Positions 45,599-56,390 of a stretch of 64,000 nt of DNA are shown here, one piece after another. How positions within the stretch are numbered: position 1 is the stretch's first letter; each line of letters starts with the position of its first letter. Source of the stretch: Blastomussa wellsi (taxonomy: Eukaryota > Cnidaria > Anthozoa > Scleractinia > Plerogyridae); NCBI GenBank assembly GCA_947652115.1, contig OX393561.1, positions 8,770,106 through 8,834,105 of the forward strand, given 5' to 3'. Under the pieces are notes generated by a model, which saw only the letters and a list, made by a program, of their open reading frames with translations, ran no database searches and was not told where the DNA came from. A program made the translations under genes and the position numbers.

Positions 45599-46508
45599 TT
45601 ATTATTATTATAATAATTAATCCGAGCTTGTTGACAGTTATTTTACTTGTTTGCACAAAGGATATCATTTTTCTAAAAAAATACTTCAATACAAAATTTT
45701 AGTATTGTGTTTTAAGATGAAGGTAAATAATATTGTAAATAGTATTGTAAATGATTGAATAAAGTTTTTTTAGTTATTATTATTATTATTAGAACCTCCT
45801 TTGCACTTTTGAGATCCGCATTAATCTGTCTCAGAGGAACTAGATCCGCTGTACGGAAATCATGGGACTTCCGTAATATTGATATAGAAATTGAGAACAC
45901 TGAGGGCGCTATTTATTGATTTTTTTCTTTTTAAAGGGACACTTTATGTGTTTTAAAACAATTGTAAATAGGTTTCAGCCTACAGGATTATCCAGTTTTT
46001 ATATTTTTATGTTTTCTTTGATGTGACATTCCTGCCTGTATTTTATGCGAACTAGAGAACCTTTCGGAAAAATGTTGACTCTAATAGATTTTGCTTTTGA
46101 AAAAAAATTTATTGTTGTTATTGTTGTTAGGGTTAGTTATTATTAATTAATTATTTTAAGATTGTAAATACTATTATAGATAATTGAATAAAGTGATTAT
46201 TATTATTAAAAAAAAAAAATATTATTATTATTATTCATATTGTGATTAGCTGAAAAACGCTGGGTGTACCCGGTTGAGTTCGTTGCAATGAAACAGGACG
46301 AATCGTTTTTTTAATTTCTAAACAGTCCGATGTGCACTGTGCAATGTGATGACGAAATTCATGATAAATGATAGGACTTACGCGTACAAAGTTGCGTCTA
46401 TTTGTTATTCTACCATAACTGCTTCTATTGTTCTGCTATTAGCCAATCAAAGGCGAGTATTTACAGGAGCAGTATTTTAAACATTGTAACACTTTTATAT
46501 ATACGTAC
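44023..46508 (-). other. Intron 3 of SLC15A4-like copy 2
   Basis: Holds (TTA)n at about 45,541-45,611 and two LINE-like tails (ATTGTAAATAGTATTGTAAA then GAATAAAGT and TTA triplets) at about 45,715-45,795 and 46,155-46,235. No gene supported. Confidence 0.5.
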
Positions 46509-46899
46509 CTGCGATGCATGCCAAGATTTCACTGGATCCAAGCAATATAAACTGTGGGGCTTGCCAGAAAATATTCATACTTGAAGCATTGCGACTTACA
46601 TCAAACACTGTTTGCTCATTAAACCCACCATCTTCCCAGATTCTCCTTCGTTCAATTTCAACCACTCCGGCTACAATCATAGACGCTGCTGATAACAGCA
46701 GTCCAACACCAATGCGCCGCAGTGGAGTTAACCTGATGCCACAGCAACTGAGAAGAGGGTAGACAACACGATCCATGATGGGAACAAGAGTAAGAACAGA
46801 AACCATGGCGAATATTGACAAGGAAGCTGCTGGAACTATGAAGCTCTCTGACAGTTCTAAATTCATGTAGGTAGCTTGAATAAGGAATGAAGTCGGGAT
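46509..46899 (-). CDS. SLC15A4: SLC15A4-like transporter copy 2, exon 3
   Basis: The acceptor CCCTGTCAG precedes ATC CCG ACT. It reads I-P-T-S-F-L-I-Q-A-T-Y-M-N where copy 1 has M-S-T-T, so the internal Met is replaced. It is one codon longer than copy 1 (391 bp). The donor CGCAG|GTACGT is phase 1. TM8-9 and W-Q-A-P-Q-F-I-L-L-G are conserved. No stops. Confidence 0.87.
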
Positions 46900-47506
46900 C
46901 TGACAGGGAAATAATAAAAGGTAACTTAAAAGGGATATTCTTAAAATTAAAATATCAAAATATTAAATATCAAAATATCAAAATATTAAATTCTACTATG
47001 ATGAAATTTGGATGTCTCGAAACTAAGCCATTTTAAATCATTAAACAGTCGTCTGCATAAGAAGAAAATTGCCGCTTACTTTTTTTGAAATATCTTTTTT
47101 CGTTACAGAGATATTCAAGTTTTTAAAATATGCAAATTAGCTAAGCGATGACGTCATAGACTTGACCAAATTTTAATCAAGTAAATGAAGTAAACATATC
47201 TCACCCAGTTTGTATCAGAAATGTTTGATTCTTTGCATCATGACTCTACTAGGTGAGTTGTACAATATGCGATTTGTACAATATGCCATTTCATGAGTGC
47301 GTAACGGAATGACTTTAAAAAACATCGATCTCGGTGGTCAGAACACTGCAGTTTGGAGTTGGCGCCGCTTTTCCCGCCACATGTATCTTCGTAACTGAAA
47401 TACACAATTTATGGAAATGAACATTTCCATGTGCTGAGTATTTGTCTTCTATTTCAGTGCGAACATATTTTCATGTCGTCGGCCGGGCATTGATTTGTAT
47501 TATTAA

Positions 47507-47797
47507 TTATTATATGGCCGTGTTTCACGTGGACTGGAAACTAGCGAATTCACGAATTTGATTGGCTAAAACGATATCAACCGGCATCGAGATCGGTTGT
47601 ATTTTTGGGGTCGGAAAGTTACAAACAAAACAGGAACACATTTACTCTTTTTCTCTAAAAATACTAAATGGAAAATTAAAAAGGCTTGACAAGAATAAAA
47701 CTAAAGATGTAGATACGGCCAAATTTTTGCAAATTTAAGTTCAGCTCATCGCCGTTCCCTAACAAAACGTCAGCGGGAACGAAGCAGTGTCGTTAAC
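47507..47797 (-). mobile_element. TATTATATGGCC MITE, copy 2
   Basis: Inverted relative of 18,800-19,150: TATTATATGGCCGTGTTTCA, then the shared TTGCAAATTTAAGTTCAGCT and GAACGAAGCAGTGTCGTTAA. The far end is lost. Confidence 0.65.
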
Positions 47798-47975
47798 TTC
47801 AGAATATCCGTCCACTTTGATATGCGTCTTGATGCTGCTCCCACAGTGCCGCAGTCGGGTATTCTAAAGCTGCTCCCGCAGTCCCGCAGTCCTTCAGTCG
47901 TCATATACTTCATATAACCATGTACCGTCATCACGAAATATGCAGCAAACGAACAACCCATGAGCCGAAACAACA

Positions 47976-48033
47976 CTAGTCTCCTTCGCAGCCGTTATTG
48001 CGTGACAACCCTAATAACGGCTACAAAGGAGAC
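47976..48033. repeat. Short fold-back
   Basis: AGTCTCCTTCGCAGCCGTTATT pairs with AATAACGGCTACAAAGGAGACT. Confidence 0.75.
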
Positions 48034-48052
48034 TAAAACAACACATGAATGT

Positions 48053-48775
48053 ACCTCGTTCTTTAATCCATGAGCCGAAACAAGCGCTCTACACATGAAT
48101 GAGGGTCCCCTATACCTCTTCTGAAAACAGTTTCACGCAAAAATAATTGGACTTTTCACGCTTCACGAAAAATTCGAGAAACAGTTCACGGAAAAAGGCA
48201 AGCAATCACGTTTCACGTTAAAATGCAAAGACTATAAAAAGTAAAAAAGTGTGCCACATAGAAATACAAATTCTTTTCACGTTTCGTAAGTCATTACAAA
48301 AAGGTATTTAAACATTTTACCTCACATTACTGAATGTGCCATCTTTTGGTAATTTCAGACTCCGTTCTTGTCGTCGTAAAAAAGCAACCAAAAGACATAT
48401 GGACAGGCCGTGCGCTTTTTAAATCTAGTCGGTGTAGTTTACAAGCTTTAATGGCGCTAAAATCTACAAAAAAGTTAAAAATTATTCCCGCAAAAGTCAT
48501 TGGTTCACAAATCACTCGTAAGTAAATGCATATTTCACGGATCACGAAAAAATAGAAAACCAGTTTCCCGAGGACGGGAAAATATAGATTCACGAATCAC
48601 GGAAAAAATAAATCCTCATTCACGCTTCACGCAAAGCAAAAATGCCCATTCACGCGTCACGAAAAAAGTATGGGGACCCTCATGAATGTTCCTCGTTCTT
48701 TCATCCATGAGCCGAAACAAGCGTGCTACACATGAGTATACCTCGCTCTTTAATCCATCAGCCGAAACAAGCATT
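48053..48775 (+). repeat. ~50-bp direct repeats interrupted by a transposon
   Basis: Units starting ACCTCGTTCTTTAATCCATG and continuing AGCCGAAACAAGC lie at 48,053, 48,687 and 48,736, with a partial one at 47,956. The element at 48,101-48,681 interrupts them. Confidence 0.7.
48101..48681. mobile_element. GAGGGTCCCC-ended transposon, 581 bp, ATGAAT duplication
   Basis: The ends GAGGGTCCCC/GGGGACCCTC are perfect inverted repeats. ATGAAT flanks both sides (48,095-48,100 and 48,682-48,687). Both halves are full of TTCACG/CGTGAA short motifs (for example TTTCACGCTTCACG-like runs), a dense subterminal array. No ORF of note. Confidence 0.75.
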
Positions 48776-49778
48776 AGAACAAGTCATATTCGAAAATATA
48801 CTTGATGTTTGTCAATTTAGTTGATGTTTCTCTGTTTTGTAAACAAATAAACCACGTCAGTCGTACATAAAAGCGTTTAGTTTTACTAGTATCAATATAA
48901 TTATTCATCCACTTCCGGGGTGCGGGACTGCGGGAGCGGTAGTTTTACTAGAACCACTTTAATTATTCGTCCACTTCGGGAGTGCGGGACTGCGGGAGCG
49001 TAAGCCCACAATCGCTATTTATCTTCTCACTGCGGGACCAAGGGAGCCGTAAATTAATAATGCTCGAAAGTGGTCGGGTATTCTGAAGTTGCTCCAAGAA
49101 AATGTTAACTGAAGATGATGGTAGTGAAAGAGCAATAACTTTACCTTTTCTTTTTTCATCCAGAAAGCTTTCTCGCTAACTTGGAGTAAGCAGACAGTGT
49201 ATTCCCGCGGGAGATAAAAACGCTTGATATTTGCATATTTCTAATCTACAAAAATTGATAATACAGAAAAGCAGCCAAACACAAATTGATATCTTTTCCT
49301 GCTCGAGATTCAGCATTAACCGTTCGTGACCTTGATGAATAATTCACAAGCAAATTAACTTCAAGACATTTAAAAAATGCTCATCTACTTGTTTTATGGC
49401 AAAAATTGGCAACGTCAACCGCATCTCGAAAGCGTCTGACAGCGTGCGTAAAATTCTCACGTACAAAGTGATCTCAGGCGTGGATCCCGGATGATATGAC
49501 AGCTGTGTGATGTGCGCATGATTGTCGTTTCAATTGTCCCGGATATTAGTCTACTGCGCAGGCTTCGAGTCTTACATCAGAAAAAAATTTGGATTTTTTT
49601 TGCCCTACTGAAAGAATAGTGTGCTGCCTCGCTAACGTTCGCTAGCAATTATATCGTCTAAAATTGTAGTGCATAAACGGCAAGTTAAACGAAAAAGAAA
49701 AAGGTCTGTTTGGAATGGACAATCCGTTACGGAGTATTAAGGCCAGTTAACGTAACATGAACGAAACAGAGGCAGAGT

Positions 49779-49892
49779 ACGTGGCCGAATGGTTAGAGCA
49801 TTGAACTTGAAATCCGTGAGTCGCGGAATCAAGTCCCGTTCTGACCACTAGCTTGTGTTGTTCTCGGTAGCCCCGAGTTCAATTCCTCGGCC
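49779..49892 (+). repeat. tRNA-like SINE head
   Basis: GTGGCCGAATGGTTAGAGCA is a box A-like head and AGTTCAATTCCTCGG a box B-like end, spaced wider than in a true tRNA. It runs straight into the fold-back at 49,893. Confidence 0.5.
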
Positions 49893-50212
49893 ATTCTCGT
49901 CCCCATATCCCTTTTCGTTTCTCTTAGCCGGCAGGGCCTTGGCACGAAAAACGAAGGGCTCTGGAGACATACGATTTCCAGTCCGAGATTCTAGGACTTC
50001 CGACTTCATGTATATAGCATTGATGTTTCTACATGTTGTGTGTTGCAATAAGACGGCCGGCGAACATTTTGACTTCTGTTTAGGATTTCTTTGTTCTCAA
50101 CAGCCAATAAAAAAATTCGAATTTTTTTAAAATCGCATGTTCCCAGAGCCCTTCGTTTTTCGTGCCAAGGTCCTGCCAGCTAAGAGAAACGAAAAGGGCT
50201 ATGGGGACGAGA
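49893..50212. mobile_element. Fold-back MITE, ~320 bp
   Basis: Arms of about 70 bp: CATTCTCGTCCCCATATCCC then GCACGAAAAACGAAGGGCTC at the left, and the complement at 50,132-50,205. Confidence 0.8.
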
Positions 50213-50446
50213 ATGCTCCTCGGCTACACCTGTAAATAGCCAACCGGTCGACGTCTGCCTCCCGCCAGTTGGAATCCTTAACTCTGTTATGTTTATTTAC
50301 AATATTTGTTTCTTTGTTTACATTAATTTACTGGGCCTGAGAAGCCCTATGTGGATTGGTAAACAAGAGATTATCGAAAGTGAGGAATGACCATAGCAGT
50401 GAATTTCCAATTTAAGAAATTGGAAAGAAGCCTGGAAGAAATTAGG

Positions 50447-50516
50447 GCGTCAACGAGATCCAGGACCTCCGCGAATACCAGTGCCATGCTCTACCAACTG
50501 AGTTATGAAGCCGCAC
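50447..50516 (-). repeat. tRNA-like SINE head
   Basis: The minus strand reads GGCTTCATAACTCAGTTGGT then AGAGCATGGCACTGG, like the 5' half of a tRNA with box A. The 3' half is not recognisable, so it is not called a tRNA gene. Confidence 0.5.
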
Positions 50517-50824
50517 ATTGGGAGCGAGGTCAATTTATTGAGTTCATATTTTCCCGTAAAGAGTGAAATGATTTGAAGTATATTAGCTTCGTTGAGGCTT
50601 CTTCTTTCCAATTGCTTAAATTTATTGTAAATTCACAGCGATGATCATTCTTGACTTTCATTTACATCCACAGTTAAAATATGAATTATTTCATATACTT
50701 CACATTAAGAAAATATTATTGACTAGTTCACACTTTTCTCAGTTTTAGCTTTTTCCTTAAAAGGTTTTAGAACTATCGCGGCAAACACCTATCCGGGATA
50801 ATAATCAACTAAAGAGACACCAAC

Positions 50825-51510
50825 CTGAGCGTTAATTGTCCAGTAAAAGATAAACAGAATGAAAACAGCAATAACCCTCAACAGTCCCTTGACATTTTCA
50901 ACCTGCGCCTCAGTGAACTTCCCTCCAAATCTACGCTTTGCTCCTTCCAGCCAGGTACCAGCATTTCGCTTCCGATTTCTTATCGCTTCCCAGATTATTT
51001 TTGCAGTTTCTGTGAGTTGGCTGCCACCTGGTGGCTTGGTTAAGTATTTGTTACGACCAAGAAGAAACACAATTATAGCAAGAAACATTGTACCAGCTGT
51101 GATGCAAGAGCCATAAAAGAAATTCGACTGCTGGACTTCCACGACCACTGTGAAGGCTACTAAAGATCCAATGTTGATAAACCAGTAAAACCAGTTGAAG
51201 AACGTCTGGACAGCTCTAGGCCCATCCCGTTGAACCTGATCTGCACCAAATGGTGCCACATTCGGCTTGATTCCTCCAGTGCCAGATGCAATCATCACTA
51301 AAGCCAACACAAAGTACACCACTCTCATTGTTTTATTGTGAATGAAATTGACGTGAAACGTTTCTTTGAACATATCATCTCTGATGGAAACTGCAGCCAG
51401 AAGTATAGTTCCAACAAGGTACAATAAAGAGCTTGCATAAATGGTGTTGAACCGACCCATGTACGCGTCTGCCAGCCATCCTCCAAGCAAAGGAACGAGA
51501 TAACACGTTC
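50825..51510 (-). CDS. SLC15A4: SLC15A4-like transporter copy 2, exon 2 (first exon outside or lost)
   Basis: 686 bp, exactly the length of copy 1's exon 2, with the same acceptor (TTTCCTTCAG) and donor (CAG|GTTGGT). It contains G-T-C-Y-L-V-P-L-L-G-G-W-L-A-D-A-Y, G-G-I-K-P-N-V-A-P-F-G-A-D-Q and F-N-W-F-Y-W-F-I-N-I-G-S-L. Exons 2-4 of this copy keep an open frame of about 473 codons. No exon with the E-x-x-E-R helix was found up to 64,000, so it is either beyond the window or lost. If lost, this is a pseudogene despite the clean frame. Confidence 0.87.
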
Positions 51511-51585
51511 CTGAAGGAAATGAAACAATACAGAAGCTTAAATGCAAAATATAATTAAGTAAAGGATTATGAGTAGAAACTGAAT

Positions 51586-51704
51586 CGCCCCCAGTCGACT
51601 ATTGTGAAAAATGGCAACCACGAGGAATGATGGGAAGGACCCTTCTTTCTTTCCATCACCCATCGCGTCTTGCTATTTTCGCATAGGAGACGACTGGGAA
51701 CGAG
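51586..51704. mobile_element. MITE with CCCAGTCG ends
   Basis: CCCCAGTCGACTATTGTGAA and the complement of TTCGCATAGGAGACGACTGG form imperfect inverted ends. A related single end (CCCCAGTCGTCTCTTATGAG) occurs at about 53,138. Confidence 0.6.
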
Positions 51705-52127
51705 TCAGCATGCAGTAGAAATACTTTACTGTAGGTTGATCATTCCCTATCATAACAATAATAGTTGCATTCCCTTTTGGCCTAATATATAGATTTAGCC
51801 AAGCCTAAAATAGGAGCTCTTTATTATTATTATTATTATTTTGCGCAGGTTCAAGAGCCCATGTTTCAATAATTACGTAACTACTCAAGAAAGATTCCAT
51901 CATTGAAATAAATAGTTAAATCCAATCGTAGGAATTGCGCTGTATCAAATCCAGTCATATGACCAGCGGTCTATTTAAAAAAAAACATGTGATCTCAGTG
52001 AGTTTTAAACTTGAGCCCGCGATATTATCATGTGATACAGGTGAGCGGATACTCAAGATAACATCATAAATATTCTTGTTCTTCAGCCATTTTAATTTCA
52101 GAAGGAAAAGAAAACAGACGGTAGTTA
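51705..52127. other. Upstream side of transporter copy 2 exon 2
   Basis: A short (TTA)n run lies at about 51,822-51,840. Nothing else recognised. Confidence 0.4.
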
Positions 52128-52245
52128 CAAGCATGACCAATAGACAACGCATGGTCTGCTAAACTCTATATAGACTTGACGTTTCGTATGCCTCAAGATA
52201 CATATTCGGAAGTGACGGCTATAACTGTTACAAAACATTTTAAAA
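52128..52245 (-). mobile_element. Penelope-like 3' UTR fragment
   Basis: The minus strand matches 55,410-55,525: TTTTGTAACAGTTAT, GGCATACGAAACGT, and AGACCATGCGTTG. 5'- and 3'-truncated. Confidence 0.7.
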
Positions 52246-52952
52246 AGTAGGTATGCAATTGCATACATGTGTCTAGTGCGATTATTTTGAAGCTTTTTAG
52301 CTATTTCTACTTCAATAATCATTCACGTTTTGCATTCTCTCTTTATAGAGAAATTTTCTGACCTAAAAAACCCTCAGGGTAGTCATTTGAGTCCAGTTAG
52401 CGCACAGGCAGTCCACACGTTAACATGACACGGTAAGAGAATGTAGGAGAAAAGAATGCAAATAAAAATGACTTAACTTGTGTTTTACTTGCGTTATTTT
52501 GATTTCTCTGTGATCTTGGAGTTGATTGAAAGACATTTAGGCGAGCTTTACTTTCTGAGGTTTGCCTACGAGTAAAGCGAAGCGAAACGCTGGCAACCTA
52601 GCCCGTCAACGGTCCACACTCGAAGCTCCATAAATTCCATTAGGATAAATTGCCTCATAGAAGCCATCGATAATGCACCTATCAATGTAAATCCCGCGGG
52701 GAGAGGAGTGCGAGCATAGGTGGGGAATTTGGCAGTAGTTATCGTCCTGTAATGGGGACTTTTGACCATTTTATTGGCATTTCTAGCAACGTTTTATTGA
52801 CTTTAGTTACTCTTTTGACCATCCGCAATTGCCCTTGGGCCGGGCAATTGAACAGAAAATTTCAGCTCAGTTCAAATCCCCACCCTATGCCCGCACTCTC
52901 CCCCTGCAGGATTTACATTGATAGGTGCATAATTTTTCTTTCTATTCTCTAC

Positions 52953-53112
52953 TTGCACAAATCCCATAATACACCTCTTTTACCCCCCAAAATTTTGCAG
53001 AATCATTGTTTGCAATTTCTCCTGGGACATGAAGATGTCCCAAGGGAAATCTAAAACAATGCCTATGCAAATTTTTTGGGGGGTTGAAGCGGTGTATTAT
53101 GGTATTGTGCAA
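52953..53112. mobile_element. Palindromic MITE, 160 bp
   Basis: TTGCACAAATCCCATAATAC pairs with GTATTATGGTATTGTGCAA. The centre is GGGACATGAAGATGTCCC. Confidence 0.82.
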
Positions 53113-53308
53113 CTGAAGTTGAGAATGCTGACTCGTCCCCAGTCGTCTCTTATGAGAAAAAATAACAGGCGCGGGAATGATGGGAAGATATCCCTTTTCT
53201 GCTCAAGCTTGACTTCAGCAGGTCACGATGATATATCGAGTGGTTACACATTCCTGAAACGATTTGCATCTCCATGTAAGTGGTCACGTGAGGGAAACTT
53301 CAGTACAA

Positions 53309-53981
53309 CTCTATGAGCCTTACGTAATATCTCACGTTACATGAAGTATTTATGCGATACTTGACATGGCGAGCAACCGCGGAGGCGTCACCATCTTGTA
53401 TGAGAGCCTTGAAATGTTCGGTCTTCTGTCATGTAATCGTAGTTTGGTCTTACCGATACAAAGATCGTTTTGGCCGCTCTCAAAGATCTTAAGAGGTGTA
53501 CAAGGCTAGTTGTTGGGACTGTGATTCCTACTACGTCGGTAAAACCAAACGACGATTACATAATAGGAAAACCGAACATTTCAAGGCTCTCACACAAGAT
53601 TGTCACGCCTCCGCGGTTGCTGACCATGTCATTTCTACAGGTCACATTAAATGGGACCATTTTTAAATCCTCGCTACTGGAAAGTCCGACCTGCAGGGTA
53701 GAATTAAAGAAACGCTATTGATTGGTGACTTAAAACCCTCACTTAATGAAAACGTTGGAAGCGAGAAGCTGTTTCTTTATTAATTTCTACCGTTAGTACT
53801 AACTATCGGAAGCATCAATTTTGTCATTGGTTTTAGCTAGTCACCAGTGCCTCGCTTCATTTTTTGTATGTATGTTGAAGCATACGAAACGTGAAGCTTA
53901 TATACAGTTTAGTAGACCATGCGTTGACTATTGGCAATGTTTGTAACCGCCGTTTTCTTATACCTTGTTCTGACCATAATG
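53309..53981 (+). mobile_element. Penelope-like element fragment A (GIY-YIG plus 3' UTR)
   Basis: At 53,514-53,663 one frame reads W-D-C-D-S-Y-Y-V-G-K-T-K-R-R-L with a following R-x-x-E-H, a GIY-YIG endonuclease core. A TAA interrupts after W-D-H-F and the homology continues to about 53,780. The 3' UTR has the CATACGAAACGTGAAGC signature. The reverse transcriptase is missing. It is a dead copy, duplicated at 54,835-55,556. Confidence 0.8.
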
Positions 53982-54836
53982 TCAACTCAAAAAGGGAACG
54001 AAAAGGCCCGCACCATGTCGCAGCTGTGGCGTTGGAGTTTTGTGCGACTAGGAGAGCGCATTTTTTTTTCGCAACCAAATTTTCGGCAACTTTTTTCTTG
54101 CCACAAGCCAGACAAAAACCACTTTTGCATTGCCACAAGCCAGACAAATACCACTTTTGTATTGCCACAAACCAGACAAATACCACTTTTGGATTGCCAC
54201 AAGCCAGACATATACCACTTTTGCATTGCTAGGAGAGCGCATTTTTTTTTTTCGCAACCAAATTTTCGGCAACCTTTTTCCTGCCACAAGCCAGACAAAG
54301 ACCACTTTTGCATTGCCACAAACCAGACAAATACCACTTTTGCATTGCCACAAGCCAGACAAATACCACTTTTGCATTGCCACAAACCAGACAAATACCA
54401 CTTTTGGATTGCCACAAGCCAGACATATACCACTTTTGCATTGCTAGGAGAGCGCATTTTTTTTTTCGCAACCAAATTTTCGGCAACTTTTTTCCTGCCA
54501 CAAGCCAGACAAAGACCACTTTTGCATTGCCACAAACCAGACAAATACCACTTTTGGTTTGCCACAAGCCAGGACAAATACCACTTTTCCATTGCCACAA
54601 GCCAGGACAAATACCACTTTTGCTTTACCACAAACCATACAAATACCACTTTGTTTGGCACAAGAGCTGCTATTTTTTTCGAAGATACACAGGTGGTGCT
54701 TTGCCCGACAGCGCCGAGGACCCAACCAAGTGGTAAAAAGCAGTGCAGCGGGCAGCAGGGGACTTCGGCTTCCGGTCTTGCCCGATTTTCCGGGTCGACA
54801 TTCTCGCCGCCGACGACGAAGGGGTGGAGCTCGGAC
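53982..54836 (+). mobile_element. Deleted relative of the 56.7-61.3 kb minisatellite element
   Basis: Collinear with 56,978-57,741: TCAACTCAAAAAGGGAACGA, a 32-bp repeat array under three AGGAGAGCGCATTTTTTTTT heads (about 54,049, 54,230 and 54,446), then the GCTGCTATTTTTTTCGAAGA and GGGGTGGAGCTCGG blocks. It stops there and lacks both genes and the right end. It lies exactly between Penelope fragments A and A'. Confidence 0.82.
54088..54660 (+). repeat. 32-bp minisatellite array 1
   Basis: Units GCCACAAGCCAGACAAATAC + CACTTTTGCATT (32 bp), roughly fifteen copies with head sequences between groups. Variants include AAACCAG, AGGACAAA and GGATT. Because 32 is not a multiple of 3, all frames stay open and produce long false ORFs. 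Confidence 0.92.
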
Positions 54837-55556
54837 TCTATGAGCCTTACGTAATATCTCACGTTACATGAAGTATTTATGCGATACTTGACATGGCGAG
54901 CAACCGCGGAGGCGTCACCATCTTGTATGAGAGCCTTGAAATGTTCGGTCTTCTGTCATGTAATCGTAGTTTGGTCTTACCGATACAAAGATCGTTTTGG
55001 CCGCTCTCAAAGATCTTAAGAGGTGTACAAGGCTAGTTGTTGGGACTGTGATTCCTACTACGTCGGTAAAACCAAACGACGATTACATAATAGGAAGACC
55101 GAACATTTCAAGACTCTCACACAAGATGGTCACGCCTCCGCGGTTGCTGACCATCTCATTTCTACAGGTCACAACATTAAATGGGACCATTTTTAAATCC
55201 TCGCTACTGGAAAGTCCGACCTGCAGGGTAGAATTAAAGAAACGCTATTAATTGGTGACTTAAAACCCTCACTTAATGAAAACGTTGGAAGCGAGAAGCT
55301 GTTTCTTTATTAATTTCTACCGTTAGTACTAACTATCGGAAGCATCAATTTTGTCATTGGTTTTAGCTAGTCACCAGTGCCTCGCTTCATTTTTGTATTT
55401 TTTAAAATGTTTTGTAACAGTTATATCCGTCAGTTGTGAAGATGTATGTTGAAGCATACGAAACGTGAAGCTTATACACAGTTTAGTAGACCATGCGTTG
55501 ACTATTGGCAATGTTTGTAACCGCCGTTTTCTTATACCTTGTTCTGACCATAATGT
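54835..55556 (+). mobile_element. Penelope-like fragment A', duplicate of 53,309-53,981
   Basis: About 97% like fragment A by eye, including the same TAA inside the GIY-YIG frame, so it was copied after that stop arose. It has about 50 bp near 55,395-55,445 (TTTTGTAACAGTTATATCCG) that fragment A lacks, and runs on into GTGGATGTCCAATATAAAAG. Confidence 0.82.
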
Positions 55557-55685
55557 GGATGTCCAATATAAAAGATTTAAGCAAAGCAGCTTGACCTATT
55601 TCTGGAAAAAATTTTTCATGTTGAGCGATGTCTTTCTTCCATCGTACGTGCATATTGAGCCATTCCGCTAGTCTTGAAATGGACA

Positions 55686-56095
55686 TGGAGGGCGCGCGCT
55701 AGCTTGGAAATCAAAATGGTGGCACGGAACGGGCTTACAGGTAGCACGCCACTTCTAAAAACGTAACGTCACCGGTGGAGTTTTGCACCGATGACGTCAC
55801 ATTTGGCTGTCAACCTGTTCCACGTTAACTACACGCTCTACTTTCGAAACTCGCGATGTTACATCTTTTTTTTTTTGCTAGTTTTTTTTTTGTGATAATC
55901 TTGTCTTGTAGCTGTGTTAGTTAGGTCTGGGGTCGGAATAATCGATTTTTTTCAACGTCTTGTAGAATCAGTTTTGACACGCCACGGCGCGCGTCAAATT
56001 GTAGACGGCACGAGACAATGGCTTCAATAAGAACAAAACGAAACCAATTCAGTGTAAATGAAATGATGCCATTTCGCGGTAAAAATCGTAAACCT
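55686..56095 (+). repeat. Dispersed ~0.45-kb repeat, copy 2
   Basis: Matches 11,680-12,172 in order and orientation: GGGCGCGCGCTAGCTTG, CACATTTGGCTGTCAA, ACACGCCACGGCGCGCGTCA and AATGAAATGATGCCATTTCG. Confidence 0.65.
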
Positions 56096-56109
56096 CGATT
56101 TAGAAATCT

Positions 56110-56377
56110 TCGCGCGCTACATACGGAAAAGTTAACTCCTTTTCTTTCACTATATGTATTTAGTTTATAGTAGTTGAATTTTCATGATCTTAGACTTACG
56201 ATATCTTATATATATCTTAATCTTATATTATTAGTTTTAGTCTCTTTTTATGTCTGTACAACACGCTCTCCATGGAAACCAGCTGAGTGTTGTTGGGGCT
56301 AGCGTGTTTCTTTGAATTAAATAAAGTATACCTACCTACCTACGTACATACCTACCTACCTACCTACCTACCTACCT
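56110..56377 (+). mobile_element. LINE 3' UTR with (TACC)n tail
   Basis: Ends TTGAATTAAATAAAGTATAC then CTACC repeats to 56,377. The layout (AATAAAGT then TACC units) is the same as the end of the LINE at 63,600. No coding part was kept. Confidence 0.6.
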
Positions 56378-56390
56378 GAGCCTTAGCCTG

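Larger units (their letters stand above)
47795..49085. repeat. Inverted GGGACTGCGGGAGC-rich blocks bracketing other repeats
   Basis: The left block (47,800-47,905) has GCTGCTCCCGCAGTCCCGCA and CGGGTATTCTAAAG. The right block (48,905-49,085) has GTGCGGGACTGCGGGAGCG twice and CGGGTATTCTGAAG. The blocks are inverted to each other except for the CGGGTATTCT element. It is probably one composite element with the insert at 48,101 inside. Confidence 0.5.
46900..50824 (-). other. Intron 2 of SLC15A4-like copy 2
   Basis: Filled with mobile elements listed separately (47,507-47,797, 47,795-49,085, 48,101-48,681, 49,893-50,212, tRNA-like heads). No host gene supported. Confidence 0.5.

Noticed and set aside
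45484..45702. Poly-Ile/Tyr ORFs
   Set aside because: Direct translations of a (TTA)n microsatellite.
49779..49880. Functional tRNA gene
   Set aside because: Spacing of the box-like elements is too long and the acceptor stem does not pair. Treated as a SINE head.
50447..50516. Functional tRNA gene on the minus strand
   Set aside because: Only the 5' half is tRNA-like. No T-arm or matching acceptor stem was seen.
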